From: Paenibacillus sp. PL91
GTDB lineage: Bacteria > Bacillota > Bacilli > Paenibacillales > Paenibacillaceae
Assembly (NCBI RefSeq): GCF_012935325.2
Contig: NZ_JABBYG020000003.1
Coordinates: forward strand, 496,001 to 560,000
Direction of reading: 5' to 3'
DNA length: 64,000 nt
Positions 42,960-52,074 of the stretch are shown here, piece by piece. The notes below the pieces were generated by a model. The model did no database searches and had not been told where the DNA came from. It saw only the letters and a list, made by a program, of their open reading frames with translations. The translations under genes and the position numbers were made by a program. Within the stretch, counting starts at the first letter, position 1; each line of letters opens with the position of its first letter.

Positions 42960-45089
42960 TTATTCCTCTGCCTGCTGACCGCCTATTGCACGTTCATAAT
43001 GAAAGCTATTTCCAAGCTTGTCTTTAACGTCTACCGTCATCAAGCTTCGCTCCTTATCGTCGATGAACTCACCCGTTGCCCGGTAGGTGTATTTGGTAAA
43101 GCCGGGAAATTCAAAAAGCTCTGCTTCGAGAGGCTGCAGCTTGAGTGGAATTGATTTCTTATCCGCACTCCCAGCAGCAGGATCAGCACCTACTGGCTTG
43201 ATATCAGCGCTGGCCGATACAGGCGCCCCCAGTCCTTCAGGCAGCCAAACATCAAGCCTGACGGCTTGCTCCTCCGTCTTGTCATCAGCTGAAATACGCA
43301 AGCTCATATGCGCCTTCTCGCCCATCACATGCCAATAAATCGGCTCGGACAGCTTCTGCACGGCACCCTCCGCAGGCGGCGAAGTCGACGATAACCAGCC
43401 TGCCAGCACGAACAGAGTGACTGCGAGCAGCACTTCCATTCGAATGCCAAGCAGCAGCCCTCTTGCGGCACTCGGCTTATTCGCAATTTTCGGCATGAAT
43501 ACGAGCTTATGAAGCGCGGCTATGACTAATACGAGCAGCATGAAGAAGGCTTTGGCAAGGATCAGCGTACCATAAGCGGTCGAGAGCAGCTGCCCCCATG
43601 CTGAAAGCCTTGCTGCCGAGAGCCATATGCCGCTAAGCAAGATCAGCGCCATACTCGGCAGCGCCCAAAGCGAGAAGCGTACAGCCGCTTTGTTCAAGCG
43701 GTCTATGGCATCCTGATTGAAGGTCAAAGAAAACAAGCCTGCGAGTCCGCCAAACCAAATCGCTGCGGCACCCATATGAACGGCGTGGGAGCCTATTGCC
43801 ATAGCTGCATCATTCAGCGCCGCATACGCATGACCAGTCAAAGGAAATGTGATGATTAACGCTGCAGCTGCTGCAAATTTGAGCGGATTTGCCCATTTCC
43901 GCTCTCGAACAGGAGCGAATGCTAGCAGCAGAACAAATAGCGCAAGTATAGGTCTTAGCGCAGCAACCTTCCCAATCATCGTCCCGTTAGCCAGCTCATA
44001 AATAGATACGCCGCCGAATTGATCCGCTAACATGGAAAGGCGGCTAAAGCCGGAAATGATCCAGAGGCTTGCTGCCACGCCTATAAGCAGCCGCTCCGCC
44101 CGCAGCGAGAAACCAAAGGGAGCCTCATTCTCAGCATCCCGCCAAATGAAAGTCCGGAAAAACAACATGCCTGCCAGCATTACGCCTGCTAAAATATCAA
44201 GCACGCGCAGCGCGATCATAAGCTTCTGTCCTCCTGAATGCTCGTGCTCGCCTTCCTCGGCATGGCTGCTCATTTCATGTTCACCGTGACTCGCATGATC
44301 GCTTTCTTCTTCAACCGATATGGCTTGCTGCGACGAGCCAGCCGTATCCGGTAAACCGGAGCCATCATTTGCCGATTCAGTAGTCTCTGAACCGTCAATC
44401 TCTTCGGAAGCTTCATTTGCGCTTCCGGAATCCTCGACTCCGGCTTCAGCACCTGGATCCGTATCCATGGCTGTTTCCTTGCCGCTATCCACAGCAGCAG
44501 TCGGAATTGGCGCAGCACTCGTTGAAGGAGAAGGAGCAATAGAAGGCTTCGGTGTCGCAGCTGCCGCCTTTGTCGTATCGCTTGGCTTCTTCGTCTGGGA
44601 CGGTTTCGCCGACGGCGTTGCCGATGGCTTGTTAGATGGTTTCACTTCAGTTCCGGAGCCGCTTCCTGCGCTCCCTGCGGGATTACCGTCGAGCGATACT
44701 GTATCATCCGGCACCGCCGCCTCTAACTTAGTCCCTACGGCGAAATCGAAAGAGCCATCGGTCATATGGGAGTCCAGCGACAATACCTGCCAGCTAACCT
44801 CATATACGCCCTTCTCCAGCTTCGGAATCGTATAGACAAGCGTAAGATCATCTTCACCGCTCAGCCTGCCAGCGATCAAGTCACCGTTATCTTCCCGTTG
44901 AAGCGTTATGCTGCTTAGCTTCTGATCGATTTTTTCTGTGAATGTAATTCGAATGGCAGGCGGAGACTCCGTCAGCTCCGCATCCTGATAAGGCGTCGAC
45001 TGCGCAATATAGGCATGCGCCGATACTAAGCTCGGCATGCATGCCCACATCATAATAAGTATAGCTATACTATTTATTAGCTTTTTCAT
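42960..45089 (-). CDS. CopC-CopD fusion copper protein (YcnJ/PcoCD-like)
   Basis: 709 residues from the ATG at 45089. Signal peptide ending at residue 24 (LVSA) so the mature chain starts with His25. CopC domain to about 120 with DSH (Asp106, His108): N-terminal His plus DxH is the CopC Cu(II) site. A long Ser/Thr/Pro/Glu-rich linker (about 125-285) ends in a His-rich stretch (SHGEHEMSSHAEEGEHEHSG), followed by a CopD domain with about eight membrane helices and a C-terminal external domain. Probably copper binding and import across the membrane. Follows the DUF4198 gene by 8 bases. Confidence 0.85.
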   Translation of the reverse strand: MKKLINSIAILIMMWACMPSLVSAHAYIAQSTPYQDAELTESPPAIRITFTEKIDQKLSSITLQREDNGDLIAGRLSGEDDLTLVYTIPKLEKGVYEVSWQVLSLDSHMTDGSFDFAVGTKLEAAVPDDTVSLDGNPAGSAGSGSGTEVKPSNKPSATPSAKPSQTKKPSDTTKAAAATPKPSIAPSPSTSAAPIPTAAVDSGKETAMDTDPGAEAGVEDSGSANEASEEIDGSETTESANDGSGLPDTAGSSQQAISVEEESDHASHGEHEMSSHAEEGEHEHSGGQKLMIALRVLDILAGVMLAGMLFFRTFIWRDAENEAPFGFSLRAERLLIGVAASLWIISGFSRLSMLADQFGGVSIYELANGTMIGKVAALRPILALFVLLLAFAPVRERKWANPLKFAAAAALIITFPLTGHAYAALNDAAMAIGSHAVHMGAAAIWFGGLAGLFSLTFNQDAIDRLNKAAVRFSLWALPSMALILLSGIWLSAARLSAWGQLLSTAYGTLILAKAFFMLLVLVIAALHKLVFMPKIANKPSAARGLLLGIRMEVLLAVTLFVLAGWLSSTSPPAEGAVQKLSEPIYWHVMGEKAHMSLRISADDKTEEQAVRLDVWLPEGLGAPVSASADIKPVGADPAAGSADKKSIPLKLQPLEAELFEFPGFTKYTYRATGEFIDDKERSLMTVDVKDKLGNSFHYERAIGGQQAEE

Positions 45090-45097
45090 AAGCAACC

Positions 45098-46159
45098 TTA
45101 TTTCGTGTAGATCGCAACAGCTGCTTGATTGCCGCCAACTGCCGGGAAATATTCAACAGCTGCGCCTGCCGCTTCTGCTGCCGCGCGAAGTGTGACTAAG
45201 CCTGTGCCTTTGTAGGCTCCGTCAACATATTGTTTGACGAAGGAAGCATCTACTTTTGCCGTTCCTTGCGCAATCGTCAAGCTATTCACTGCCGTCACAT
45301 TTCCATTTACATAAATATGCGGCTTAGCAGTCGTTACGGAGCCGGGAAGCTTTGCCGACTTATTTTGAACCGTGAACGTCATGGTCGCTTCATAATTCGT
45401 TGTGCTGTACTCGCCTTCTTTGGCTTCCTTCGTGCTTGGCTTAGCGCGAACCAAGTAATAATCAGCAGCGCCAGTCGTGAACGAAATCAGTCCTTTTGCA
45501 TCGGTTTTCAGTTCGGTTGCTTCCGAATTGCTGCGGCGAATGATATCTACGGCTGTATCCGCCAGCGGCTCGCCTTTTAGAAGCAACTGGATCGACACCT
45601 TCTCATCTGGCGTTACAGCAGCAGGATTGAACGTTGGGACTAGCTCTGCGCGATCAGGACTTACTTGCTTCGAGAAGCCTGTCAGCGCCTTGACGCGATC
45701 CAGCACGGGAATATCGCCTACTGCTACAAACGATTTTGCGCTGCGAAGCGTACGGCTGGCAGCCTCTTTGCCCTTGAAGACGCTGTCTGCTTCTGTAGAT
45801 ATGATGTAAGCGCCCGGTATGCTCGATTTAAAGGTTGCTATAAAGTAATTGTTAAGTGCTGGCGTCGTTTCAGTTGCCGGCTCGCCTGTGTAGAAGCGTG
45901 TGCCCGTAATGTCGGATTTCACGCCTGCAGGCGTAGTGACGTAAACTTTTGAGGCGCTGCCCCACTGTCCTTCGAGCCGGTAGCTTTTGTGCTCGTTAGA
46001 GTGATTGCCATACATGAGCTCAACATAAGATACCTGGCCCTGCGCTACGATCGGAGCGCTCGTCTGTGACCATCCATCATGCGCGAATACTGGTGCTGCT
46101 GCGCTTAGTGTCATTACGGCAGCCAGCGCTGCCCCTACGATTTTTTTCCGAAATGTCAT
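45098..46159 (-). CDS. Secreted DUF4198-like protein with C-terminal stalk segment, probably metal-related
   Basis: 353 residues from the ATG at 46159 (GGGGG eight bases upstream). Signal peptide, cleavage after VFA at residue 26, so the mature protein begins HDGWSQ. The body (residues 27-245) looks like DUF4198: YVELMYGNHSNEHKSYRLEG, IPGAYIISTEAD, and a Big-type turn TDAKGLISFTTGAADYYLVRAKP. The last 75 residues resemble a copper-amine-oxidase-like stalk (KPHIYVNGN ... LRAAAEAAGAAVEYFP). Operon partner of the CopCD protein; copper delivery is inference. Confidence 0.7.
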   Translation of the reverse strand: MTFRKKIVGAALAAVMTLSAAAPVFAHDGWSQTSAPIVAQGQVSYVELMYGNHSNEHKSYRLEGQWGSASKVYVTTPAGVKSDITGTRFYTGEPATETTPALNNYFIATFKSSIPGAYIISTEADSVFKGKEAASRTLRSAKSFVAVGDIPVLDRVKALTGFSKQVSPDRAELVPTFNPAAVTPDEKVSIQLLLKGEPLADTAVDIIRRSNSEATELKTDAKGLISFTTGAADYYLVRAKPSTKEAKEGEYSTTNYEATMTFTVQNKSAKLPGSVTTAKPHIYVNGNVTAVNSLTIAQGTAKVDASFVKQYVDGAYKGTGLVTLRAAAEAAGAAVEYFPAVGGNQAAVAIYTK

Positions 46160-46274
46160 GCAAAATACCCCCATCGACTTGGATTAACTGTCCAAATTGT
46201 ATCAATGGGGGGCTTGCCGCACATGACTCATAAGAGCTATTGAGCTGTGAACGATATGTGAAATGAGCCTCGAG

Positions 46275-47909
46275 TTAGCGTATATATTCGGAAAAATCAA
46301 TCGGACTTTCATTAACCTTTTTCTCAGTGCCGCCGTAATCGTTAACGCTTAGCTGAAGCACGCTTCCATCAAAGGATGCATATCGGACGCTGAGCTTCTC
46401 ATCTGCCGACCAAGCAGGGGCACGGAGCCTTGCTTCATCCGCAAAAGCCTCAAAGCTGTTGATGCCCCTTTGCTGCGCCTCCTGTACACGAATTGCTTCA
46501 AGGATGACACCGTTTCGAGAGCCTTCGCTTGTGACGATATAACGATCAGGCAACCGCTCAACCTCGAAAGGCTGCATCAAATAGACGGCCAAATATACAT
46601 GATTCATCTGACCGAGCAAAACGCCTGGCTCCTGCAGCCAATCCGCATTCGGCAATACTCCGACGATTTGATGCGCTGCGCCTGCTGGAAGCGGATAAAG
46701 TGCGGCGATCGTGTTTCTGTGAAGCAACACTTCCGTATGCTCAGTTTGATGCCTTGGATCACCACTTGCATTCGGCTCTGCTGGATGGAAAAAGTAAGCT
46801 TGGTTCACACCGTAATGCTGATCCAGCAGCGGGAACGTAATATCCCAGCGGTGCTGCTCATTGTCAAACTCCGCATGCCGCTCCCACATGCCGCCAGCTG
46901 CAAAATCCGAGGTAATATAGGCGTAGCTGTGAAGATGTTTTGTACCCTCATCGGCAAGCTTTGTGATCACCTTCTTCACCTCGACAGGCTCACTGCGATG
47001 AAGTGCCGTTCGGCGTACCGACTCGGGTGCCTCGTAATATAGAAACCCGGCATACTCCGTCCGAGGCATTTTCGCAGGCAGCTCAAAATCCCCGAATTGC
47101 ACATAATCGTGAAGCACATTGCCATCGAGCGGGATATCATGCTTCTGGCCGCGGCAATGGGCGCCGACCCAGGCCCCCTTCAGGTAAAACGCCGCTCTCT
47201 CGTTCCAGAGATAATCGAGCATGTCGCTGAGCTCTTTTTTGATCGCTGGATCGTTAATTTGCTGCCATGCGCATGTGAAGGCCTGCACCCAATGCCAAAA
47301 CCACGGCAGGCTCCCGTATTCGGACATTCCATTCTTGCGGACATGAGCCAAAGTAAGCAGGAGATTGCTGCGCCCGTCCTCTAGCAGCTCAGCATCATCG
47401 AATAATTGACCGAAGATCAGCTTGGCCGCTGTATATTTGGCATCGTGATGGCCGAATACATTTTTTTTCAGGTAGAACCCGCTTTGGTATATGTGGACGA
47501 GCGCCGAGTCAAAAGCATCCGCAACATTTTCGTCTAAATGAGTGCTGTACCGTTCTGCAAAAAAGGCCATCAGGCTCCCCATGAGCTCCACAGGCAATAC
47601 GTTCGGCTTTGCAAGCCGCGGCTCCTGACCTAAGTTTAACGGCCAATGCCCATAGGCAGCGCTCTCCGTATCCTGGTCTTGTAGGCGGAGCACCTCTAGC
47701 AGAATTGTTTCTGCCATATGTTTAGCAGCTTTCGCCTCAAAGGGCAGCTGCTCTGGAATATCGACTGCAGCCGCAAATAAATAAGAGGCATAATAGAAGT
47801 TATCGCGTATATCGTGATGAAACCATAAACCGCTGCTTAGAAGCGGCTGGCTCTGAGCTTGTATCGCTATTTTTCGTATGATCTCGATTTGTCTGGCTGT
47901 GAAGGACAT
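46275..47909 (-). CDS. Uncharacterised 544-residue protein, possible polysaccharide lyase
   Basis: Not recognised with certainty. 544 residues from the ATG at 47909 (GGAG ten bases upstream), no signal peptide. The first 330 residues are helical with paired aromatic motifs (RDNFYYASYLFAAA, GLWFHHD, GHHDAKYTAAKLIFG, GSLPWFWHWVQAF), which resembles an alpha/alpha toroid; the rest is beta-rich with several His/Tyr (YAYITSDFAAGGMWERHAE, HQTEHTEVLLHR). The layout is like alginate or heparin lyases and GH88/GH105-like enzymes. Divergent from an SGNH esterase gene, a common pairing for polysaccharide breakdown. Confidence 0.5.
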   Translation of the reverse strand: MSFTARQIEIIRKIAIQAQSQPLLSSGLWFHHDIRDNFYYASYLFAAAVDIPEQLPFEAKAAKHMAETILLEVLRLQDQDTESAAYGHWPLNLGQEPRLAKPNVLPVELMGSLMAFFAERYSTHLDENVADAFDSALVHIYQSGFYLKKNVFGHHDAKYTAAKLIFGQLFDDAELLEDGRSNLLLTLAHVRKNGMSEYGSLPWFWHWVQAFTCAWQQINDPAIKKELSDMLDYLWNERAAFYLKGAWVGAHCRGQKHDIPLDGNVLHDYVQFGDFELPAKMPRTEYAGFLYYEAPESVRRTALHRSEPVEVKKVITKLADEGTKHLHSYAYITSDFAAGGMWERHAEFDNEQHRWDITFPLLDQHYGVNQAYFFHPAEPNASGDPRHQTEHTEVLLHRNTIAALYPLPAGAAHQIVGVLPNADWLQEPGVLLGQMNHVYLAVYLMQPFEVERLPDRYIVTSEGSRNGVILEAIRVQEAQQRGINSFEAFADEARLRAPAWSADEKLSVRYASFDGSVLQLSVNDYGGTEKKVNESPIDFSEYIR

Positions 47910-48075
47910 TTTAATAGTCTCCTTGGTTTTCCCAGATTTTCTTACTATCATATAATAATTTTAATGGTTTCGGAAAGCGCTTCATTGTCATCTATCTGAA
48001 ATAATGATAGTTTTGAGAGAATGGAACGCTCTCGATACAAGCAGAGCAGCATATTCGATTAAGGAGCTGAAAGTA

Positions 48076-49224
48076 TTGCACAACGGATACACATCAATTA
48101 CCTCTTTATCTAGCGCAGCCAACTTTATTTGGAAAGCAGATAAGAAAACGACGCTAACCTTTCGCACGTACATACGGCCGCGAGAGTATGGCCATCTCCA
48201 ATTCAAGCTCTGGCACAGCAATATCGTCGATTCTACGTGGGCAGACGGCACCGAGTCGAAAGCGAATGATCCAGGCGGCCGCTGGCGGATCGAATCCTGC
48301 TATGTGGCAGACGGCGGAGAGCAGCCGGATGGCCATATCGTTAAGGGAACAGGGCGTGCCGTGACGTTTGCCGGCTCGTCCTCAAAGGACGTGCAGCAGG
48401 GCGAACAGTTTTGGAGCGACCCCGTTGCGATCGAAATACCCGATAATCATTTTCTGGCATTCAGCTGGGCGCTTACGACAGATGGCACAGATGAAGGAAT
48501 ACCTTTTAATACCGAGACCCTGCTCGCAAGCGCGTATGAAGCAGAAGGCGATCTTGCCGGGCAGGCATCGGGAGAAGGTTATGCACCTGCGGGCAATCGC
48601 CAGATATTGCCCTCTCTGCTCGCTTATGAGAAAGCAGTGGAGAAGCGTATCGTCTTTCTTGGCGATTCTATCACGCAAGGCGTACGCACCGAGCAGGATG
48701 GCTACACCTTCTGGGCAGCGAAGATTGCTGCAGGCCTAGGGCCGGACATTGGCGTATGGAACATTGGCAGCGGGTGGGCACGCGCATACGATTTGGTAAA
48801 CGACAGCGCTTGGCTGTCCAAAGCCAAACAAGGCGACGAGGTCGTAGTTTGCCTCGGGGTCAACGATATTGGTACAGCCAATCGAAGCGCCGAGCAATTG
48901 ATTGCTGATTTAACCTCCATTATCGAGCAGCTTCATGGAAGCAAGCCGGGCCTCGCGATTTGGCTGTGCACGCTGCCTGCTTTCAACTTCTCGGGTGAGC
49001 AGGAAAACGTCTGGCGTACGGTCAACGAGTGGATTCGAAAGCGTGATGCAAATGGTGCAGCTGCTGTGGCTGGCGTATTCGACATCGCTGCCGTACTCGG
49101 ACAAGCTGAGCCTAGCGGCCAGCTGCTCCGGCCCGAATTCATGAGTCCTTATGACGATCCTCATCCAAATGGAACAGCCGGCGCTGCGGTTGCCGAGGCG
49201 TTTCTCTCATGGTATAGAAAATAG
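48076..49224 (+). CDS. SGNH/GDSL hydrolase with N-terminal beta domain
   Basis: 382 residues from a TTG at 48076, chosen because AAGGAG lies nine bases upstream. Residues about 1-180 form a beta-rich accessory domain; the SGNH domain follows with FLGDSITQG (Ser198), GSGWARAYD, GVNDIG near 260 and DDPHPNG (Asp/His) near 360. Similar to rhamnogalacturonan or xylan acetyl esterases (inference from motif order). No signal peptide. Divergent from the 544-residue protein with 166 bases between the starts, suggesting shared regulation. Confidence 0.8.
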   Translation: MHNGYTSITSLSSAANFIWKADKKTTLTFRTYIRPREYGHLQFKLWHSNIVDSTWADGTESKANDPGGRWRIESCYVADGGEQPDGHIVKGTGRAVTFAGSSSKDVQQGEQFWSDPVAIEIPDNHFLAFSWALTTDGTDEGIPFNTETLLASAYEAEGDLAGQASGEGYAPAGNRQILPSLLAYEKAVEKRIVFLGDSITQGVRTEQDGYTFWAAKIAAGLGPDIGVWNIGSGWARAYDLVNDSAWLSKAKQGDEVVVCLGVNDIGTANRSAEQLIADLTSIIEQLHGSKPGLAIWLCTLPAFNFSGEQENVWRTVNEWIRKRDANGAAAVAGVFDIAAVLGQAEPSGQLLRPEFMSPYDDPHPNGTAGAAVAEAFLSWYRK

Positions 49225-49230
49225 TCAAAA

Positions 49231-49275
49231 AAACAGCCGAGGAAGCAAGACCTCTCGCTTCCTCGGCTGCTGTTT
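49231..49275. terminator. Bidirectional intrinsic terminator
   Basis: AACAGCCGAGGAAGC pairs with GCTTCCTCGGCTG, with a T-run on the plus strand and A-rich flank on the other, between convergent genes. Confidence 0.8.
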
Positions 49276-49673
49276 CATTTCATCAAGCTGCGTTTGCTGA
49301 AATACCCATCAATCAGCAGCGATAGGATAATTCCTGCGCTGTACCTCGCCAAATCAACAGCCAGAAACCCGCTGCCGAGCACCAATGCTCCAATAAAAGT
49401 GCTTCGAATCGAGCGAATCCATTGTGCCTGATACAGCTGACTAAACTCGATGCCAAAACAAAATATAAGGCTAATCAGCGCAGCCCATAGCAAGCTCTTT
49501 TGCACCCCTACCGCTCGAACCCCAAAATAGATCATGCTCGCCCAAAGCGCATCGCCCGCATGCTCCGCAGCAAATACAGGCAACGCTTCAGCAAATCTCC
49601 TAGAGCTAAAGCCAAGAATCATTGTAACGATTACGGCAATGAAGTACGGTAATCTCGCTTTCAATGCATGCAC
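49275..49673 (-). CDS. DUF2809 membrane protein
   Basis: 132 residues with four membrane segments (about 7-25, 44-60, 62-80, 90-118). The pattern FSSRRFAEALP, then AGDALWASMIYFGVRAV and FGIEFSQLYQAQW fits DUF2809 (YjgA) proteins of Bacilli. Function unknown. Lies 6 bases after the kinase-like gene, so cotranscribed. Confidence 0.75.
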   Translation of the reverse strand: MHALKARLPYFIAVIVTMILGFSSRRFAEALPVFAAEHAGDALWASMIYFGVRAVGVQKSLLWAALISLIFCFGIEFSQLYQAQWIRSIRSTFIGALVLGSGFLAVDLARYSAGIILSLLIDGYFSKRSLMK

Positions 49674-49679
49674 ACCTTC

Positions 49680-50510
49680 TTATTCGATTTGCAAAAACAT
49701 GCTGATTTGGCTATGTATCGTAGTCCAATTGACCATGCCTTTATCAAACTGGATGCTATCGATCGGCAGCTCCTTCAAAATCGCCAATTCATATGCCTTA
49801 CGCTGCTCAAGCACATCAAGCAGCCCTTCTACTCCGTTTAAGCCTTTGCTTAGCCCATAGCCTTGCTCGGTGTAGTACCAAGTAATAAATTCCAACCATT
49901 CAGCCGGCCGTTCCGCAATGATCTGAGGGAATATTTCCTTGAAATTATGCTGATACAAATAAATGAGCAATGGATTAAGCGGCTTGATGAGGCTGTGCAG
50001 CTCATGAATATAGGCAGCGATTGCAGGTTCAGGCTCATTTTCGCGTGCAAGCATGACCGTCAAAGGATTTTGCAAAAAGCAGCATTCCAAAATGTACACT
50101 TCATCCCCCATCGCTGCCCGCTCCACAAATGAGCTCCATTTGCCTTTTACAAGTTGTTGATGCTGCGCAAGCGGCAGGCTGTACACATCATTAGCGCCAA
50201 AAGCCTCTCCATGAAAACGGTCCGATTGCTTCATCAGCTTGCCGTAATATACGATAAATCCGTCTGCTTGCGCTTCCGAATGCCGTTCGATGAGCTGTTG
50301 TTGTTCCGCATGCTTGTGCAAGAGCGCCTTGTATTGTCCCTCTGTCAAGAAGGCCGCACAGTCATAATCAGCCGGATGCTCCAAATCGCCTTCCAAAAAT
50401 AAGCGGTTAGCGATATTTTGTTTATCCAATAATTGTTTCACATAGCGTGCCGTGCTTGTTTTCCCTGAACCGGGCAAGCCTTCAACTAGAATTAGCTTTG
50501 TGTCTTTCAT
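49680..50510 (-). CDS. P-loop nucleotide kinase-like protein
   Basis: 276 residues. Walker A GLPGSGKTS at residues 11-19 right at the N-terminus, then FLEGDLEHPADYD and VYILECCFLQNPLTVML (Walker B-like with Glu). No further family could be named. AAGGGG precedes the ATG. Could be a small-molecule or tRNA-type kinase. Operon with the DUF2809 gene. Confidence 0.65.
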   Translation of the reverse strand: MKDTKLILVEGLPGSGKTSTARYVKQLLDKQNIANRLFLEGDLEHPADYDCAAFLTEGQYKALLHKHAEQQQLIERHSEAQADGFIVYYGKLMKQSDRFHGEAFGANDVYSLPLAQHQQLVKGKWSSFVERAAMGDEVYILECCFLQNPLTVMLARENEPEPAIAAYIHELHSLIKPLNPLLIYLYQHNFKEIFPQIIAERPAEWLEFITWYYTEQGYGLSKGLNGVEGLLDVLEQRKAYELAILKELPIDSIQFDKGMVNWTTIHSQISMFLQIE

Positions 50511-50646
50511 ACAAAACAGCCCCTTCCATTAGTAAGACATTCTAGCCTCCCCCTTATTCTCCTGCCATTGCGGCAAAGGCAAAGCATAGGTTTAGGTATT
50601 GACATAGGCGCAATCTCAGCTACGTCGCACCTGCTGCGTATAAAGA

Positions 50647-50690
50647 AAAGACTGCCCCATGCCGATTGCTCGGTCTAACGGGACAGTCTT
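50647..50690 (-). terminator. Intrinsic terminator of nadE
   Basis: AAGACTG-tCCC pairs with GGGGCAGTCTT on the minus strand, followed by TTCTTTAT. 29 bases past the nadE stop. Confidence 0.65.
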
Positions 50691-50718
50691 CGTATCGGGA
50701 ACAAAAGCAGCTAAAAGC

Positions 50719-51528
50719 TTAAATACCCGGAATCGGGGAGCGCTTGTGCTCGGTTTTCAAATATTGTTTTTCAAGCTTCTCTCGAGCTTCGGCGTTGATG
50801 TCCTTGCCCTCAAGATAGTCGCTATTGTCGCCATAGGTGATGCCCAGCTCGCCCTCATCGGTTTGCCCATCCCATAAGCCAGCGGTTGGCGCTTTGTCCA
50901 GCACGCTTTGCGGAACGCCGATATAGGAGGCTAGCTGGCGAACCTGACGTTTGTTGAGCGTGCTGAGCGGAGTAATATCCACTGCACCATCGCCCCACTT
51001 CGTGTAGAAGCCGGTAATCGCCTCAGACGCGTGATCCGTACCTACGACAAGCAGATTCAAATCAAAAGCAAGCGCGTACTGTACGACCATACGCGTTCTT
51101 GCCTTCACATTGCCTTTGCCGCCGCGGCTCAAATGGCGAGGAATGCCAAGCGACTTGAAGCTATGCTCCACTTCGATCGCAATCTCGTCCACCGCTTCCG
51201 CGATATTCGTCTCTGCGCGATGCTTGAGCTGGAACGCTTCTGCAACCGCGTAGCTGTCGGCAATATCCGATTGCTCGCCGTAAGGTTGGAAAACGCCAAG
51301 CGTCATATATTCGCGGCCGGATTCCGCGCTAAGCTCATCCGTTGCACGCTTGCATAAGCCAGTTGCGACTGCGCTGTCAATCCCTCCGCTAATGGCAATG
51401 AGCAGCCCCGTCGTACCTGATTGCTTCACATATTGCTTTAAGAAATCAACCCGCTTGCGAATCTCAGCTTCTGGATCGATGCTTGGCTTTACGCCAAGTC
51501 TTTCAATAATTTCTTGTTGTAAGCTCAT
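50719..51528 (-). CDS. nadE: Ammonia-dependent NAD(+) synthetase
   Basis: Last step of NAD synthesis. 269 residues from the ATG at 51528, the size of the ammonia-dependent enzyme. PP-loop SGGIDSAV at 47-54, GTDHASEAITGFYTKWGDGAVDITPL, and the C-terminal KTEHKRSPIPG that closes the deamido-NAD site. Its ribosome site is weak (GGGACGG). It starts 14 bases after the bacilliredoxin gene, on the same transcript. Confidence 0.95.
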   Translation of the reverse strand: MSLQQEIIERLGVKPSIDPEAEIRKRVDFLKQYVKQSGTTGLLIAISGGIDSAVATGLCKRATDELSAESGREYMTLGVFQPYGEQSDIADSYAVAEAFQLKHRAETNIAEAVDEIAIEVEHSFKSLGIPRHLSRGGKGNVKARTRMVVQYALAFDLNLLVVGTDHASEAITGFYTKWGDGAVDITPLSTLNKRQVRQLASYIGVPQSVLDKAPTAGLWDGQTDEGELGITYGDNSDYLEGKDINAEAREKLEKQYLKTEHKRSPIPGI

Positions 51529-51542
51529 AGGTACCGTCCCAC

Positions 51543-51977
51543 TTAGCGGCAAAACCGATCGAAAGCGTCAGACAGATCGGCTGCAATGTCGGATGCGGAA
51601 CGATTTTCAATCTGGTGGCGCTCGATAAAGTGAACAAGCTCTCCATCCTTCAGCAATGCGATGGAAGGGGAGGATGGCGGGTAAGGCGCAAAATATTCAC
51701 GAGCTTTTGCAGTCGCTTCTTTATCCTGTCCTGCAAATACAGTATATAAATGATCAGGAGTAATATCATGCTGAAGCGCCTCAGCAACGCCTGGACGGCA
51801 TTGGCCTGCTGCACAGCCGCAAACCGAATTAATAACGACAAGTGCCGTACCCTTTGCGTTAGGCAATTTTTCTTCTACTTCTTCAGGTGTGCGAAGCTCC
51901 TGAATACCAATGCGAGTAAGATCGTCCCGCATAGGCTGCACCATATCTAACATGTATCGTTCGAATGACATCGACAT
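51543..51977 (-). CDS. BrxA/BrxB family bacilliredoxin (YphP/YqiW)
   Basis: 144 residues. Thioredoxin-like fold with the CGC motif (Cys53-Gly-Cys55) in INSVCGCAAGQCRP, HDITPDHLYTVFAGQDKEAT, and PPSSPSIALLKDGELVHFIERH, all hallmarks of the family. Removes bacillithiol from mixed disulfides after oxidative stress. GGAG nine bases before the ATG. Together with nadE it may share a redox theme, but the link is inference. Confidence 0.92.
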   Translation of the reverse strand: MSMSFERYMLDMVQPMRDDLTRIGIQELRTPEEVEEKLPNAKGTALVVINSVCGCAAGQCRPGVAEALQHDITPDHLYTVFAGQDKEATAKAREYFAPYPPSSPSIALLKDGELVHFIERHQIENRSASDIAADLSDAFDRFCR

Positions 51978-52030
51978 CGAAACACACTCCTTTAATTACT
52001 TTATTTTAGCTACTATTATACCGTCCGTAG

Positions 52031-52066
52031 TTAAAATAAAGCAACCGGAGCGCGAACACTCCGGTT
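52031..52066 (-). terminator. Intrinsic terminator after the DUF3905 gene
   Basis: AACCGGAG (52043-52050) pairs with CTCCGGTT (52059-52066), followed on the minus strand by GCTTTATTTT. Ends the 46-residue/DUF3905 operon. Confidence 0.75.
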
Positions 52067-52074
52067 GTTCTTTT

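Noticed and set aside
47965-47985. cre site between the 544-residue gene and the SGNH gene
   Set aside because: The AAGCGCTT palindrome has too many mismatches outside its core to call CcpA; left as an unnamed palindrome.
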